DNA of 64,000 nucleotides from Lanius collurio. Taxonomy: Eukaryota; Chordata; Aves; Passeriformes; Laniidae. A model generated the notes under the pieces. It did not search any database and was not told the DNA's origin. It saw only the letters and a list, made by a program, of their open reading frames with translations. The stretch covers positions 21,359,572 through 21,423,571 of the forward strand of contig JACBWW010000007.1 of the NCBI GenBank assembly GCA_020086605.1, in the 5' to 3' direction. Both the position numbers and the translations under genes were made by a program. The stretch's first letter is position 1; every line of letters begins with the position of its first letter. Below are positions 30,801 through 45,312 of this stretch, piece by piece.

Positions 30801-33800
30801 TACAGAAGTTTTTTCAAGTTACATCATTAGAGACAAAATTAAAGGACTTTTACATACTTATGCTTGTACTCTGTTGAAGGTTTTTAATAAATCCAATTAT
30901 TGTTGAGCCTTTATTTAAAAATGCAATTTTTGCTTCTCTTTACCTTTTACAAAAGGGTAAACCAGTAATTTATTTCTTCTGCAGTATGTGCCTATTAAAA
31001 TGATTATTTACTTTCATACCTTACTATTAAAATGGAGCAATTTTGTGTTGCCTAGATACAGATCAGAAGGCTACTTTATATAACTAATATACATGAACAA
31101 AAAAGCAATCATAGGATTCTAGTATTTTCGTTAACCTTCTTTGCCCTTTTATGTTACCATTGCTTGTGACAATAAAAACATTCTTGCTGAAGATACCCAC
31201 AACTCCAGCAGGATTTTATGGTCTTTCTTTTACATTCAAAGTATTTCAATAGCTGTTTTTAAAATAAATTATTGTGCCCATTCACTAGATTTCTGGCACA
31301 GAGAATGAACTATGGTAATCAACATTCCTAGCTTTACCTACTGGTCTGGTTTTATTTGGATCTAAATATGATGCAAAGCATCTTGCTTGAAAACTCCTAT
31401 GATTATCTAAAGTTGTATTTTCCAATTTAAAATTCATAATTTTAAATAAATACTGTTTCTCCCAGTCTATTCTTATTAAAAATGGTCATAAAGTGAAAAT
31501 TAATAGATTAATACTTTATTTCACATATGCTTGCAGAACTACATAATTTATGGTTATTTTGCAGAAATTGGAATGCCTTCTCTGCTTTTTAATTTGGACT
31601 GTACTTTTTTTGTCCTCTCTACATCTCCTATACATATTGGTCTCCAGTGGAATTTTTATACAGATGTAAACCCACAAATAAGCACGGGTGTCTGTCTGTG
31701 TGTGTGTGTTTAGTGTTCATTAAGTACAAACAGAAAAACACAAATCTGTCTTTTGTCGAACACTTCAACCCACTAAGTGATATTAATTGCTAGAAAAGGA
31801 AATGTAAGAAAAACAAGCTGCTAAATGGGAGAAGGTTGCCGAATCTACTCTCTGGGCTATGGTTGGAGTTTTGTTTTGCTGTCTTTTCTCCCACAGGAAT
31901 TTAAAAATAATGCAAATGAAATCTAAATAAAATAAAATAAAATGGTTTGCTCAGTTCCAATTATTTTCCCTCCTCTGAATGTTTTCATTATTCATGCACA
32001 CAACTTCCTTTTGCCTCTTTGTTTTATGGCCCCATGATTTTTCTAGCCTGTTGGAAGCCACTCCAGTTCACCAGAAAGATAAATTCTATCCTCACTTGGA
32101 ATATCTTTTTTGGGGTTGAGTCTGTATAATAGGTTTCTACATCTTGTATGAATATTATCAAGGTAACATGAGAAATAGCTGTTTCTTTACACTGCCTGCT
32201 CCTGAAAGCAAGCCTTACTGGTTCCTGAGGGGAAGGTTCCCAGCAGTGCCTGCTTTTGGTAGGATGGTTGCTTTGTCTTAATTAGGAAAAACTTGTCTAA
32301 GAAAAAGTCAGTCTTTCTTATGGTCTCCAGAGAGGCCCATCTTCCTCCGGTGACTGCATTACTAACAAATACTTTATTTTTGTAGAATAGACCCTAAATA
32401 TGAAGTCAGGCATCTTCAAGGACCATGAAGACGTGCTTGAGTTGAACATCGACTCAAACACAAGTAATTAATAGGCAGTGCTACCAAATAAACATCCCAA
32501 CGTTTCTACAAACATCTAAATTAAACTTTACAGGAAGGATTTCCAGCACTTCTTACTGTAGGATATATTTTATTTAAATTATTTTCCAACTATTTTTATA
32601 AAGCTCCCCATTTTAGAAAACTCACTCTTTATATAATATACAGAGGGCTTTGCTTTTGTAATGCAAATAAATACAGAATACATGAATAGAAGTAAAAGAG
32701 GTAGTGGGAAGCTGTGTTTACCTAACAATTAATGAAACTTTTAATTCAGCATGGATAGTGTGCTCTTTTATGTAAGCTGGTGAGTTGTTTGTCACCATTT
32801 ACTGAATTTGTTGCATTATGAACAGAGACAATTTTTCTTGCATGCCTCTTTGGGATCAAAGCAATGACTCACAAGCACTATTTTTCTGTTTGTGACAAGA
32901 AGTCTTTGTACCAATATTCTTACTGAAGATATCAGTACTCCCAACAGGATGCAGAATTTTTTATGGTGCCTTTTTCATTCCCTAACTATTTCATGGCAGG
33001 TCACCAAATATGTTTCTAAGTGGGTCATTCAGCCCATTCACACTTTTTAATTTTTTTCCTTATTTTTATCCAAGATTTTTAATCATGTTAATATCCTCCT
33101 GAGAAAGAGCTGTAGAGACATATCATCAGTGCAGATATATTTTCTATGTTGTTTAATATCAAAGCATAGTGTCTCAGAATGAAGACAAAAAATTGAGAAA
33201 ATACTCAACCTCCTAGATGGAAGGTCAGCATATCTTCAATATTTGCTTGTTCTGAAATATTTGAGATACACATACACAACCACACCCACCCACACACATA
33301 TCCAAAATACCCCCCAAAAGCATAAATTTCAATATACAAAATCTTCATTACAATGAGAAGATAGATGGATACAAGGCTCTTAATTTTCATAGGCTAATTT
33401 GAGAGGCTAATTTTACTTCCTTGTTAATGCACTATATTTATTGCTTCCAGGGTCTTAAACTTTAGATAATTTCCATTCCATTTAACAGAATTTCTGAGCT
33501 ACAAAGAGAGACAGAAATCTGAAAGTGTCAATTTCCAAGTTTCCTCATACTTCCAGGCTCACAACTTCCTGATGTCATAATTGGGATGTAACAAAACCCC
33601 TCTTGTTTACACCAAATTTCAGAACCTAAGATCCATTTCTCATCAATAGAAATAGATGGTGTGAAATTCGGTTAAAAAAAGAAAACCCTCCAAGATCTAA
33701 ATATCAAGGGATTTTTATCTAAAATTACCAGAAGTCTGTGTCAGTGTTTCTTCTGCTATTGGTCAGATAATTAAGGTTGCAGTAAGTGCAAGTGCATAAA

Positions 33801-33990
33801 TCCCTACTGCTTTGCTCTTCTGGAAAAGGAACTGATGGAAAGCATGTGGCAGAGAAATACAGCTGTGTATAAATGTTCTCTAGTCAAACTAGCCTCTGCT
33901 GATTGTAGGTCTACAGAGAAATTTCTGTGGTAGGGTTACTTCTCACTCACTCTCCCCTGCCTTCTCTTCACCTCCTAATCTCTTCCCAAT

Positions 33991-34090
33991 GTTGGTTTTT
34001 TGGGTTTTTTGGGGTTTTTTTTGGTTTTTTTTTGGTTTGTTTTTTTTTTTTTTTTTTTTTTTTGTTTTGTTTGGTTTTATTTTTGTTTCA
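33991..34090. repeat. T/G-rich low-complexity tract with long poly-T
   Basis: G pairs and triplets alternate with T runs that lengthen toward a run of over 20 T, then GTTTT units. It looks like slippage-expanded sequence. On the transcribed strand it is A/C-rich. Confidence 0.9.
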
Positions 34091-37000
34091 TGTCATGGTA
34101 CTTTATTGGTGCCCTGCCTCTGAGTGTAATAAAGTAGACATATCCTTATTTTGCAAACGAAGAAACTGGAGTAGAGAAACTGAAAAGCCAAGAAACAGAG
34201 AAAAACATTTTCAGAATTAATAATAGAATAAAGAAGTGTATGGCCTCCAGTACTAATTCAGCATGCTGTGAAGAAAATGTTTTCATCAAAGATCTGAAAG
34301 TAAATAGAAAATCACAGGTGATAAATCTTACAGATGACTGATCTAAAGGGGATAAAATACTCAGGCAGCATGCTACAAATACACTTAGTATTCTGTTCCT
34401 TTCCTTTCAAACAAAAATTCTTTATCCAGAGCAAAGTACAGATTTATGCAGGAGCACGGAATGGAAGCCATAGCTTTGGAATGTGTGTGAACATGAGAGG
34501 AGCAATGGGCAGTAACCTACAAATCAGTGACTAGCAAAGCCCCAGGGGTTTGGAATTTTTTTAGAGCAACTGAAAAGAAGATTCCAGTGTGATAAACTGA
34601 TGCTATCTTTGGATATTTAAGGAGGAAGCAGTTTGTAAGAAAAGAGAGATGACTTCATCCCTGTGAAGAACAGTGAAAATAAACTGCAATCCATTCTGAG
34701 ATTTTTATTTTAAGAGATTAACAGTGTGAGTAAAGGACAGGCCAAAAAATGCAGAACCTTAGGAGAAGAAAAAAAACAATAGGATTCATCTCTCTTAGTT
34801 TCATATGTTGTCAAAGTAGAGAACTGAGTTAGATCTCTGTGTCTCTCTTTAATCTTAAGGGTAACTACATTTAAGGCATAGACATATAATCAAATTCCAT
34901 TCTTTAGACTGGATCACAGGTCTGCTGAGGTTTTGCAAAAAGATTGAAATAGAACTTAATTGTATTATAAAAATATCTTTATGATCACAAAAACTCTCAC
35001 TTACTTGGCAAGGAAAAGTCTCAAAAACAACAACAAAAAGGCAGTAAGCTAAACAGACAAATTCAAATGAGAAAGTTTTTTTTAAAAAGAGCAAGAACTG
35101 TTGATACTTTAATCTAAATGTGAGTGCATGATGTTGATACAACCCTTCTAAGAACACATTTTGTAGCATAAAAATTAAGTGAGGAATTATTTTATTTCAC
35201 AAAACATACCTCTGCCTACAGAAAGGCAACTTTCATTTGTGGCTATACTATCACATTTTCAACACACAGAGATTATCTTTCAATCTACCAATAAAGAAAG
35301 GAACTGAAGTTTATGGTCTAGTCTAGGACCAAGAGATGATTCATTTTGAATTACTGCAGACCCATTAAAATTACATATTTTCTACTACTGAATGGTATAG
35401 CTAACTATGAACCAACAAGCAGCAGTTACTAGGGAATATCCTCATAGAGTGAGAATCAGATTGGCAGCACTAAGCAAAGTTATAGCACAAGAAACCCCTC
35501 ATCAGATTTGACCCTTTCATTAAGTATTTAAATTTTGTACATTGATGAAAGCTTCTTTTCTTACAAGGAGTAATCTTTACTTCATTCAATTTTTCTATTA
35601 ATGTGCAACTATTTCATTTTGAAGGTATAATTTTCCTGGACAAATTTTCCTTCCCTTCTACTACTGGTTATACCAGAGGCCAGCCACTGGAATGTGTTCA
35701 GTTCTGCTTCCAGAAACAGAGGTAGCTGATCATAATGTTGTGAATGGGTGTTGCTGTTATTCTATAACAAAACAGCGATTTTCATATGGCAGCTTCTAAT
35801 CACCTATGCAATATTAAGGGAAGAATCTATCAATTTTGTCTTGCTTTTGTTTAGAATGGCAGGTCAACCTCTGCACACTATGGCATTAAATTAACAGTTC
35901 TGTAAGAAATTGTGCTTCTCTCAAAATCTCTCACAGATGTTGCCTTTTCATTACAGCAACAAAAAGCCCAGTAATTCCATCTAGAATGAAAATGTTAGGT
36001 TGCATAACAAAGTGTATATTAGCTTTGCTTGTGATTCCCTCTGAATGCATGCTACAGCTAATTCAGTTTTCCTGGTGTATTTTACAGGGATTCTGTGTTA
36101 CTACAAGTATAGCTGAGGATTACTTCCTTCTAATGGTGACTCAATTTTTATACAAAATGAGTCAATGCACTGAGAAATAATGAGTAAAATTCATAGACTT
36201 AGTTTTTAACACATTTCAGGGTGGTTGGGGGAGGGGGATGGAGAGCTATGCATCTTTCAAATCAGTAATTTTTATTAAGAGAAACCCTGTAACCCATTCC
36301 ATATTACTACTGAGCCATGAATATACCAGAAATAATTGATTAAATTATTGATATGCTACAAATGTTCATATTTATATGCTCTTCCTGTCACTGTGGCAAA
36401 CGAAAATATTTTACACAGAAATTAACCCTTTGTTAGTGTTGACACAACAGCTAGTAGCTTTTTTGAGAAATAGAACTTAAAACATAAAAATAATAACATA
36501 GTTTAATTTAAACAAGGCACAATTGCAAAGACAGCTAGACCACAAATGTAAATCACTGAAAAAAACTATGGTTCAATCAGTATGTTAAACTGGATTTCAA
36601 CTCTTTCAAAGAATCAAGAGATGTAGAGACATGTCATGGAATGAGCAACAGAGAAAAAAGAATTAATTTTTAACCAGCATTTTCAGTGTCTGGTTAATTA
36701 ATTTCCAGACAACAGCACAAGTTAATCTACCACAACTTTTAAACTGAGTAGTTCATCGCAGAAATTACTTGATTTTGCCTACTTATTAATGTCTCACAAT
36801 GTTTGTGAAAAGGACATTGTCACGAGAATGAGAAGAAATTAAATTAAACCAGAGCACAAAACAAATAACAGATTCATTGGTCACTTAATGGGCCTCCTAT
36901 GTGAAACAAAATAAAGGATGAAATGAAGGGTTACTTTCACCTTTTTACCATAAAAGAACTACAATAACTTTGTTTGTTTGTTTGTTTTTAAGGCAGAAAA

Positions 37001-40000
37001 CCTGTTTTTATTCCAGTCTTACAAATACTTATGAAAAAGAAGAGTTTTCAATATATGACTAGGTTTCCTGAAATCAATGACCCCTCCCCATATTCTTAAG
37101 TGCTTGCAAAATCACTCTGCATGTCCTGTAGAAGCCATTTCCCAAAAGCAAAATCCAGTAGCTGCAAATTTAATTTTCACCATCTGTGAGGAAAACAGGT
37201 TTTATGTAAAAATACCAGTGTGATGCACTTTTCACTGGACAAGACTTTTTCTATTACCTATTTCCCTGATTAGTCTAAATCTAAATGAAGTGAAACTGTC
37301 CTTCCCAGTTGCAATCACATCTATATTATGGGAGGAACATCTCCCCCAAATGGCAGCCTGTTTATCAAACCAAAGGAGGCTTAACAAACATCTCCTCCTG
37401 CAGTAACCAAATCTATCAAGCCTCAAGAGAAGCACCACAGCACAACATCCCTTTCAGAGTAAACTCTCCCAGTCTAAAAAGTTTCACAAGTAAGTAAATG
37501 ATATCACAGGAATTAAAGAATGATAATTAGTCCTAAGATAATTACCCAAACATGAAAGTTCATTAAAAGTAATGTTAGTATTAAATGAAAATTCCAAAGA
37601 AATACTGCAATCATAATATACTAATGAAAAACACAGTAATATATATATATGTATGTATTCTCTTACATAAGATGTATTTTACATTTGACATAAAGACATT
37701 TGTGATATTACTAAGTTTTCATGATCCGCTCTAAACAGAAGGGAGTCAATGGGAAAGGTCAGTATAAAATCAACAACTTGGAAGCAAACTCTGACAACAG
37801 AGAAATAACTATAAATAAATCATGCAGAAATATTATTAGCAACACATGGAGGATTTTGCACAGATCCCATTATAGATGATCCCTTCAAAATTCCAAGGAG
37901 AAATCCTTGCAAAACTACTCTTCATGAATGGTAAACACCAATAAACTATTTATATTTCAGATCTGAGTTATGGGTAAAAGGGAGAACATGGGAGAACTTC
38001 CTCTCATCCACAGCAGTATTAAAACTTCATTTAAATTACAAAATTTAAATTCTTTTAACCATTATGATTTCTTTTTTCTTTTTTTTTCAAAATCATGCAG
38101 AAGTAAAGAATGTATGGGATAATATAAACTGAACTTTGAGGCAGTAGGCACTGTCATTGGACAGCTTTAAGTGGACTTTCATGTGTATTTTTTCATATCT
38201 CTCTCGGTCTCCCTCCTAGTTAGTCCCATGAAAGGCTATTTTCTGAGTATTACTGAAATTATCTAGGAAGCCCTCTCTGTAAATAGCTTTATATTGAGAA
38301 CTGAAAGAGATCTTGCTTCTTAAAGGATTAGGCCGTACCTGAATAGGGATTTCAAAAATAGCAATTAACCATTAATATTGATACTTACCTGCTTTAAATT
38401 ACATCTCTAGACTTCAGACAGATAAGCTGAACAATTCATGAGAGAAACTGTAATCATCCCTCCATTAGAGAAAAAGAAAAAGAGACATAATTGTGCACAC
38501 AACAAAACTGAACTTCGCATCCTTATACCCTTTTGCAAATAAATCCAAGATGAAGCCTAAATCTGCAAATCTTTGGAAGAGAGCCCCATTCTCTTAAGCT
38601 TCACTGAAAGGGCCCTCTTCAGTGGCATAAATCCCACATCCATGCAAGTGCCTACAAAGATGCCCATTGACTCGAGAAGACTTGGATAAAATAAACAAAA
38701 TAACAGATGCAGTAGTTTTCATTCAGGATAAAGTTCCTTAAAACAAATGAGAGTTTCATTTAAAACTATGAATAAAAAAATTAGAGACTATTAGTACTAG
38801 TAATTTGAATATACCTGGAGCCTATATAGAATTATCTATCAATAAGGAGTTACCATACAATTAGCACAGGAGCATTCTATTAAAACATGACATTAGAGCT
38901 TTAATGACTGTTCTACGGCATTATGTAGAGCACTAAATATGTTAAATATATATTCAGCCATCAACAGAAGACACAGGAGTGAAAAAATGTAAACATCATA
39001 CATCAAAATGTCTGTGTCAGTTCAAAGCCCCATAAAGACTGGAAAAGTAATTCCTTGCCTTGAATATTGAAAAATGTGAGTCACTTCAAACTTTGAATAT
39101 AGTTTTGATGTGTTCTCAGTCATTTTGGGAAGTACTTTTTTGTTTTATTTCCAACATTTTTAACACAGAGAGTGAAAATCAAATGGGAAATGTTATGTCT
39201 TTGATTGTTGTCTTTTTTTCAGATTTTTACCATCCTTTTCTGCTTATGACTTTTCTTGTGCATACTGTCTGAACACAGAGCAGCAAGCAATGAGGACACG
39301 GAGCTGAGTTCTCTTCTCTACAGTGGGCTTCAAAATAGGCAGAGCGATGAAAATGATGTATCTACCTAAGCTCAAATGAAAGTATTAAGGTATTATAGGA
39401 GCTTAACCAAATTTAGAGACTTCAAGGAAGATTTTAAGAATAGGATTTCCCTTCATCTAACTTGACGCAGGTAAAGGACCTTGCTGAATCTTATCATCTA
39501 GCTTTTTCTTGTAGTCAGTCAATGGAAACTGCTTAAGGACAGCTCTGCCTATATTTTTTAGATGGGATAAGAGTTATTAGCCTTAGCTTTAGTTCTTCTG
39601 TGCTGCAGTTAACAGCAAGGGATTACTAAGAGATGCTTAAAATTTCTGAAGTGTATGGTCGAGTGGAAGCAGTCATTTTATATTGAATTCTACAGCAGCT
39701 ACACATGCACACATGAGTGCTGTATGAGCATCTGCAGTTATAAGTGTAAAATTTATGCAATGAGTTTTATACAGGATCTTCAGAGCTTTCACAAGCTCTT
39801 GCACTAGACAGTACAGCTGAAGGATTGGCTGTTGCAATTTAGATATATATATAAATTTTGAACCCTTTCACATTCCTATCTGCTATGCAAGAAAACAAGC
39901 GGTAGAGTAACATGCTGTATAATGAATGTTATAAAAATACATTGTTTTCTTATCCTCATGACTCTGTATGCAAGAATTGCTGAGTGTCCTATGATGTGTG

Positions 40001-41189
40001 GAAAAAGGAGAAAAGTAAAAATGAAAGAAAAAAAAATTCTTGAGGACAACTGAAGTTCTTTATATCATCCAAACAACTGAGAAGCAAGAAGTTAAATATG
40101 CCTGCACAAAGATTGACTGGATGTTGGTTACAAAGAACTCTTCAGTATCTCTTTCAAGACAGCTCCCTCTGCAGACCCATTACCTTGAGATGGGAGTGGG
40201 GTTATTTCTTTACAGTTGTTGGCTTTTTTTACCTTCACTTTAGATTTACTCTACTTATACCGACACAAGTTGTCTCATTTATGAAGATGGGAATACAAAC
40301 TTGTCCAAAAAAATCTTTCATGCATTTCAAACCTGGAAATAAATTTTAATTCAAGAAATAGATGATTTTCGGAGATTGTTGGTAAATCTACTGTGCTCAA
40401 GGTTAGAAAATTATTTGTATTATATACATAGGTCATTATCAGCAACATTTATCATTTGAGTCTTAACTGAAACTAGAGAATAGTAATATACACACTTAAG
40501 AATAATGATATTTGTATGTCTATTCCATATCCACTATTAGAGATCTTTAAGCTTAGAAGTCATTTTGTTCTTGCTCAACTTATTTTCTCTGGTTAAAAAA
40601 GCTTATTTCAATTCCCACTTTATTTGCTACCTAATCCCTCAAAAATATTCATGGTCAGATTATTTCTATATTTGACTGACTTTCACAGAACAGAAAGCAT
40701 TACCAATGCCCTCTGATTCATTGTAATATTGTGCTCTCAGGGTAAAATTGTTACACAAACCTAGATTATACCAGGGATTAAATGAATGTAAAATTGGCAA
40801 GAGTCTTATGAAACATATGATGTGAGATATTGTTGTATTCTTACATTATTTTTCTTAAACGATTTTTCCACAAGATACTCTTAGAAGCCTTCTATAAATT
40901 ATTAATTATTATATATATTTCTGAATAAATGTATGCAAATAAGAGAAATAGCAAAGTCTTTCAGCTTCTTTTCTAATAAAAATTATTACTTTTAACTCTA
41001 CAAGTAAACAGAGAATACAGAGAAGAAAAATTACAAAAGGAGAAAGAGTTAAATTCATTAAATCATTCATTAATGAAAAAAAAAAGAAAAAGAACAAATC
41101 TTACTGTTATAAGAACAAGCAACTTGTATCTTTCCTTTTCTCAAGAAACACATCATGTGAGGGGAAAGCAACTGGTCCACAGTTATTTC

Positions 41190-42215
41190 AACTGTCTGGC
41201 ACAAAGTGTTACAGTGAACGGGGTGGCATCAGACTGGTGACCTGTCACAAATAAGGCTCCACAGGGCTCCATCCTCAGCCCTGTGCTCTTCATCTTCATG
41301 ACTTGAATGCAGGTCTGGAAGGGATACTAAGTAAGTTCACAGGCAGTACAATATTGGGAGGAGCTGTTGACTCCCCCAAAGGCAGGGAGGGAGGCCCTGC
41401 AGACAGTCCTCAACAAATTGGAGAGCTGGCAATCAGCAACCATAATATGTTCAACAAGGGCAGGAGCCAGACTGTGCACTTGGGATGGGGCAATCCTGGA
41501 TGTACAGGCTGGAGAATGAGATGGTGGAGAACTGTGCCAGAGAAAGGGACCTGGGGGTCCTGATCAACAGAAAGTTAAATATGAATCAGCAGTGCCCTGG
41601 CAGCCAGGGGGGCTACCCATGTCCTGGTGTTCATCAGGCACAGCATCACCATCCTGGCAAGGAAGGGGATTGTCCCACTCTTCTCTGCACTGGGGCAGCC
41701 TCACCTTGAGTGCTGGGGGCACAATTAAAGGAAGACATTAAATTATTAGAGAGTGTCCAAAGAAGAGCAACAAGGACGGTTAAAGGCCTTGAAGGGAACC
41801 AAGAAGCTGATGCCACTTATTCTGTTCATCCTGGGGAAGAGGAGATTGAGGAGAGACCTCACTGCAGTTACAACTTCCTTGTGAGGGGAAGAGGAGGGAC
41901 AGACACTGATCTCTTCTCTGTGGTGATCAGTGACAGGACCCAAGGAAATCATCTGAAGCTGTGTCAAGGAAGGTTTAGGCTGGATAATAGATAAAAGGTT
42001 CTTCACCTGGAGGGTGATTGGGTACTGGAACAGGCTCTCCAGGGCAGTGGTCACAGCACTGACAGAGGCTGACAGAGTTCAAGAAGCGTTTGGCAAGAGT
42101 CTTGGGTGCATGATGTGATTCTTAGGGTGGTCCTGTGCAGGGCCAGGAGTTGGACTCCATGATCTTTTTGGGTCCCTTCCAACTCAGTAAATTCTGTGTG
42201 ATTCTGTGTGATTTA
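41190..42215 (+). mobile_element. CR1 fragment with reverse-transcriptase C-terminal remnants and 3' tail
   Basis: Three frames together show decayed CR1 ORF2 sequence: ILSKFTGSTILGGAVDSPKG, HLGWGNPGCTG, ERDLGVLINRKLNM, DIKLLESVQRRATRTVKGLE, and NFLVRGRGGTDTDLFSVVIS followed by KLCQGRFRLDNR. Frame changes at about 41.5 and 41.7 kb and stops make it non-functional. The end CCCTTCCAACTC followed by a repeated ATTCTGTGTG is the CR1 3' tail. Upstream, GGCTCCACAGGGCTCCATCC is the usual RT-region start seen in truncated copies. Confidence 0.92.
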
Positions 42216-43254
42216 TCTTTCTTTACCTCTTGTTTTTTGTAATGTGCTTACAAAACAGTATCTTATTCTTTCTTCCTTTGTCAAGTATTGTTATATGCCA
42301 GCAACAGAGACAGTTTTAGTGGAAGCCTTGTTTTAGAAACATCTAAATAGTAAAGATTTAATATAACACTGAAAATAAATTGATAAGCCATTTGAATCAA
42401 AACAGAAAATCACTTTGTTTGTTTTATTTAGTTTGGCAACATGCAGTAACCTTACCATGTTATGTTATTATTTTACAGTCGTATGCTGTTTAGGCATGAT
42501 AATGATTGGTAGGTCTACAAACAAGACACTGCAGACACAGAAAAGACTGAAGACAAGAACTAGCTGAAACTGGTCAGACCACAAGCAACTAAACCAAAGC
42601 CTGCACACGTAGAGACTCTTCTCCCACTGACATTCTCTTGAGGCAAGCTACTAAAGCTATCCCCAGATAAAAAGACATTAAATTACATTCTCCTTGGTCC
42701 TGTGCTTGCTACAAGAGAGCAAAGACAATAAAGAAGTCAGACTAGTAGAGGCAGGTACGTAGAAGGCAAATCTGGGGATGTAAATTATAAGCAGATTTGA
42801 ATGAGATTTCTTTGTCTGTATTTTTGCAATTTTTTTGCCCCGTTTTCATTTTTCTCAGCTGTCCTTTCTTTAGCACAGTCACCTCAGCTATCATCCTTTG
42901 TCTCTGCCTATTTCTTATTTCTTTTCACTAGATAACCTCCTAAGAATGACTTTTATTCAAATAAATTATCATCCATTACTCCTTTGATCACCATGTGCCA
43001 CCATGTGCTATCCTCCTTTCATGAGCCTGTGACTGCCTGTCTAAAATAAGATTTTAGGAGAGAGAAAGCCCAATGTTCTGTGGCTGTGCATTTTCTAACA
43101 GGGCCAGGTGTCATTTCTGTAAGTCCCAAAGGAAGAAAATGTTATTAATCCTAAAGGCAAGTGCTACCTAAAGGGACCACAAATATCTGAGACCACCAAA
43201 GGTTAGCCAGATTCCTTAGCATATATTCAGCCTAAATATTAGGATTACAGAATA

Positions 43255-43440
43255 AAACCCAACAACACCCGTCTCAAAAAAAAATTCACCCAATCCAAAA
43301 GGAAAACAAAAAAACCTCATACACACAAAAACCAAAAAAAACCCAACTAACCAAAACAAACAGACAAAAAACCCCCAACCACAAACCAAAATCCCCATGA
43401 ACAAAATAACCCACCCTCCAAAAACAAACCCAAAACCAAC
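43255..43440. repeat. A/C-rich low-complexity tract
   Basis: About 185 bases on the plus strand contain almost only A and C (AAAACCC, ACACAAAAACC and similar) with no fixed unit. It matches expanded, degraded CA-type simple sequence. Confidence 0.85.
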
Positions 43441-44453
43441 AAAATATTCCTGCTTAGAGAAACTGAAGAAGAAAACATTAGTTCCTCCATTTTTTCAAAA
43501 GGTTCTCAAATAAGTTCTGTAGTAACTGTGAAACACGATATTGTCTGTCATCCCTAAGAATATTGTGAGTCAAAGTCTTACACAAAAGAATACAAAACAC
43601 AACAAGAAAGTAGAATTTTAGTCTTGGAACACAGACCATATAAAACATAAAGTTCTTACAGAAAAAAGAATTGCACTTTCAAATCTGGCAAAAGATATAA
43701 AAAATAGCATTTACAGCACTTACATTTTTGAAGATCAGTAGAATTTATTGATGTTTAGTGTTTGTGAGAAATAACAATATGCTTTCCTGCAAATAGCTAG
43801 AATATGTTGTGCATGAATCTTGAATCTTTAAGACATCAAGTTCATTTTTCTGTTATAATGGAAATCTGTGTACCTAGCAACAAAATACTGCAGAGTAAGT
43901 AATTCTGTAATAACATTAATAATAGTGGCAACAACATGATTTCAGTAGATATTAACTAAAAACTATCTTCAGTAGATTTTAAGTAGGTTTTATTTAGTAC
44001 ACAGAAATATTTTGTTGCTGTTTTCTGTTAGGTCAGGATTTTTTCCACAATGTTTATGCAAAATCATGCAGTTTATTTGACTTAGACTTCAGAATCTTTT
44101 GATATGGTTATGAAGGTATTTTATGTATTAGAACAATCAGTGGAAGATCTCTTTACATAAAACATTCTAGCAGGTTGAGGGGAAAGCAATATCCTATATC
44201 CATTTTAGATGTTACTCTAATCCTACATTTTTTTTCGTGTCACAGCCCAAAGAACCATTTTCAGTTTCCAAATAGTTTATTTGATCATTTTCATATATTG
44301 TGTCATTTTTTCTCAATTATCACAACAGCAAATTACTCAAAACTGTTTTGAGTAGATACATGGTCCAAAAGCTGAAATGAATTGATGCCTTTATCTGGTT
44401 TTAAAATCAAGAATCAAACATGGTTAGAAGGTGTTGTAAGGTGTTTTGAACCA

Positions 44454-45234
44454 TGACAGTGTGCCCCAGCCAAATCATCTGTAGTTATTCCTATTGGAGC
44501 CCTCAGAGAGAGACCAGGCTGGAATTACCCTCACCAGATTCACCTGGCCATCCACCTTCAGGTGTAGCAGATCAGCTCCTGAAGGGTTCTTAAGTCCAGT
44601 CAGAAGGCTTGGTTGGGAGAGTAGAGGGGTGAGGGAGGTGTGTGTTGGCTTCTTGTCCTTTGCTGGCTAGGTTGTTTTTTTTGTTTTGGGGGTTTTTTTT
44701 GGATTTTCTGGACTGGCTTGTCTGCTTTTTACTGAATAGGTTTTGTTGCTACCATTATCTTGACTCTGCTTGCCTGGATCTGAAGCTTCAAGGACTGAAA
44801 GGTAAACTATACTAAATTGAAAAAGAATTGGGAAAGAAAAAGCTGAAAAATTAAACATCAAGACAGCAAGGAATAGATGAGAAAGGACTGTGCTGCACAG
44901 GACTAAAGCCAATTGTGCTTTCTGAAAAGTGCGTGTAAAGCTCTTGGACAAAGTAAGGGGACCAATTAAGTAATGTGTAATCTCATGCACAGCAGCTGCA
45001 AAATATATATGTACTGTATCGTGGATAAGCTGTAAAATGTAGAAGTACTGTGTTAAGTAAGTGAAAATGTGTATGTACTGTGCTAGGTAAAAATAGAGTA
45101 AAGTGTGTAAGTCGGGTAACATGCATAAGCAGTACAAGATAAGTAAGTTGTATAAGAAGTGAGTTATGTGTAAGTAAGAAAAATAGATAGGAAAGGTATT
45201 AAATAAAAAGTTGGAAGATGTGTGAGTTCCTGCA
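44454..45234 (+). mobile_element. Candidate ERV LTR with GTAAGT-rich tract, family B
   Basis: The block begins near TGACAGTGTGCCCCAGCC and ends TTCCTGCA at 45234. It contains an AATAAA signal (45202-45207) and is followed at once by a primer-binding-site-like sequence. Its right half is a degenerate array rich in GTAAGT and GTACTGTG. These are LTR-like marks, but the U5 after the AATAAA would be only about 27 bases and the left end is a guess. An antisense frame across it (196 codons, very rich in Leu, Tyr and Phe) is a by-product of the repetitive tract and not a gene. Confidence 0.45.
44990..45190. repeat. Degenerate GTAAGT / GTACTGTG tandem array
   Basis: Loose units of about 30-36 bases recur, such as AAAATGT-GAAGTACTGTGTTAA and AAAATGTGTATGTACTGTGC, followed by GTAAGT-spaced sequence with no sharp period. 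It appears to be part of the LTR candidate around it. Confidence 0.6.
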
Positions 45235-45251
45235 TGATGCCCAAAGAGGGG
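45235..45251 (+). other. Retroviral primer-binding-site-like sequence (tRNA-Lys type)
   Basis: The 17 bases TGATGCCCAAAGAGGGG directly follow a terminal CA. They match the lysine-tRNA type primer-binding site known from ERVK-like elements at 13 of 17 positions by eye. Chance alone would give about one such match in a window this size, so the position next to the LTR-like end is the main support. Confidence 0.4.
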
Positions 45252-45312
45252 ATGCATATTTTAGAGAATTTTAAAGCTTCTGTGTAATCCCCTTGATTCT
45301 TTGTACAGAAGT

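Noticed and set aside
41303..41994. Three consecutive plus-strand frames that could look like a small gene cluster
   Set aside because: They are frameshifted pieces of one decayed CR1 ORF2.
43216..43404. Phe/Gly-rich minus-strand frame
   Set aside because: It is a translation of the A/C-rich low-complexity tract.
44667..45257. 196-codon antisense open frame, the longest outside NLGN4 exons
   Set aside because: It lies across the GTAAGT-rich LTR-like tract. Its Leu/Tyr/Phe-heavy composition follows from the repeat, with no recognisable domain.
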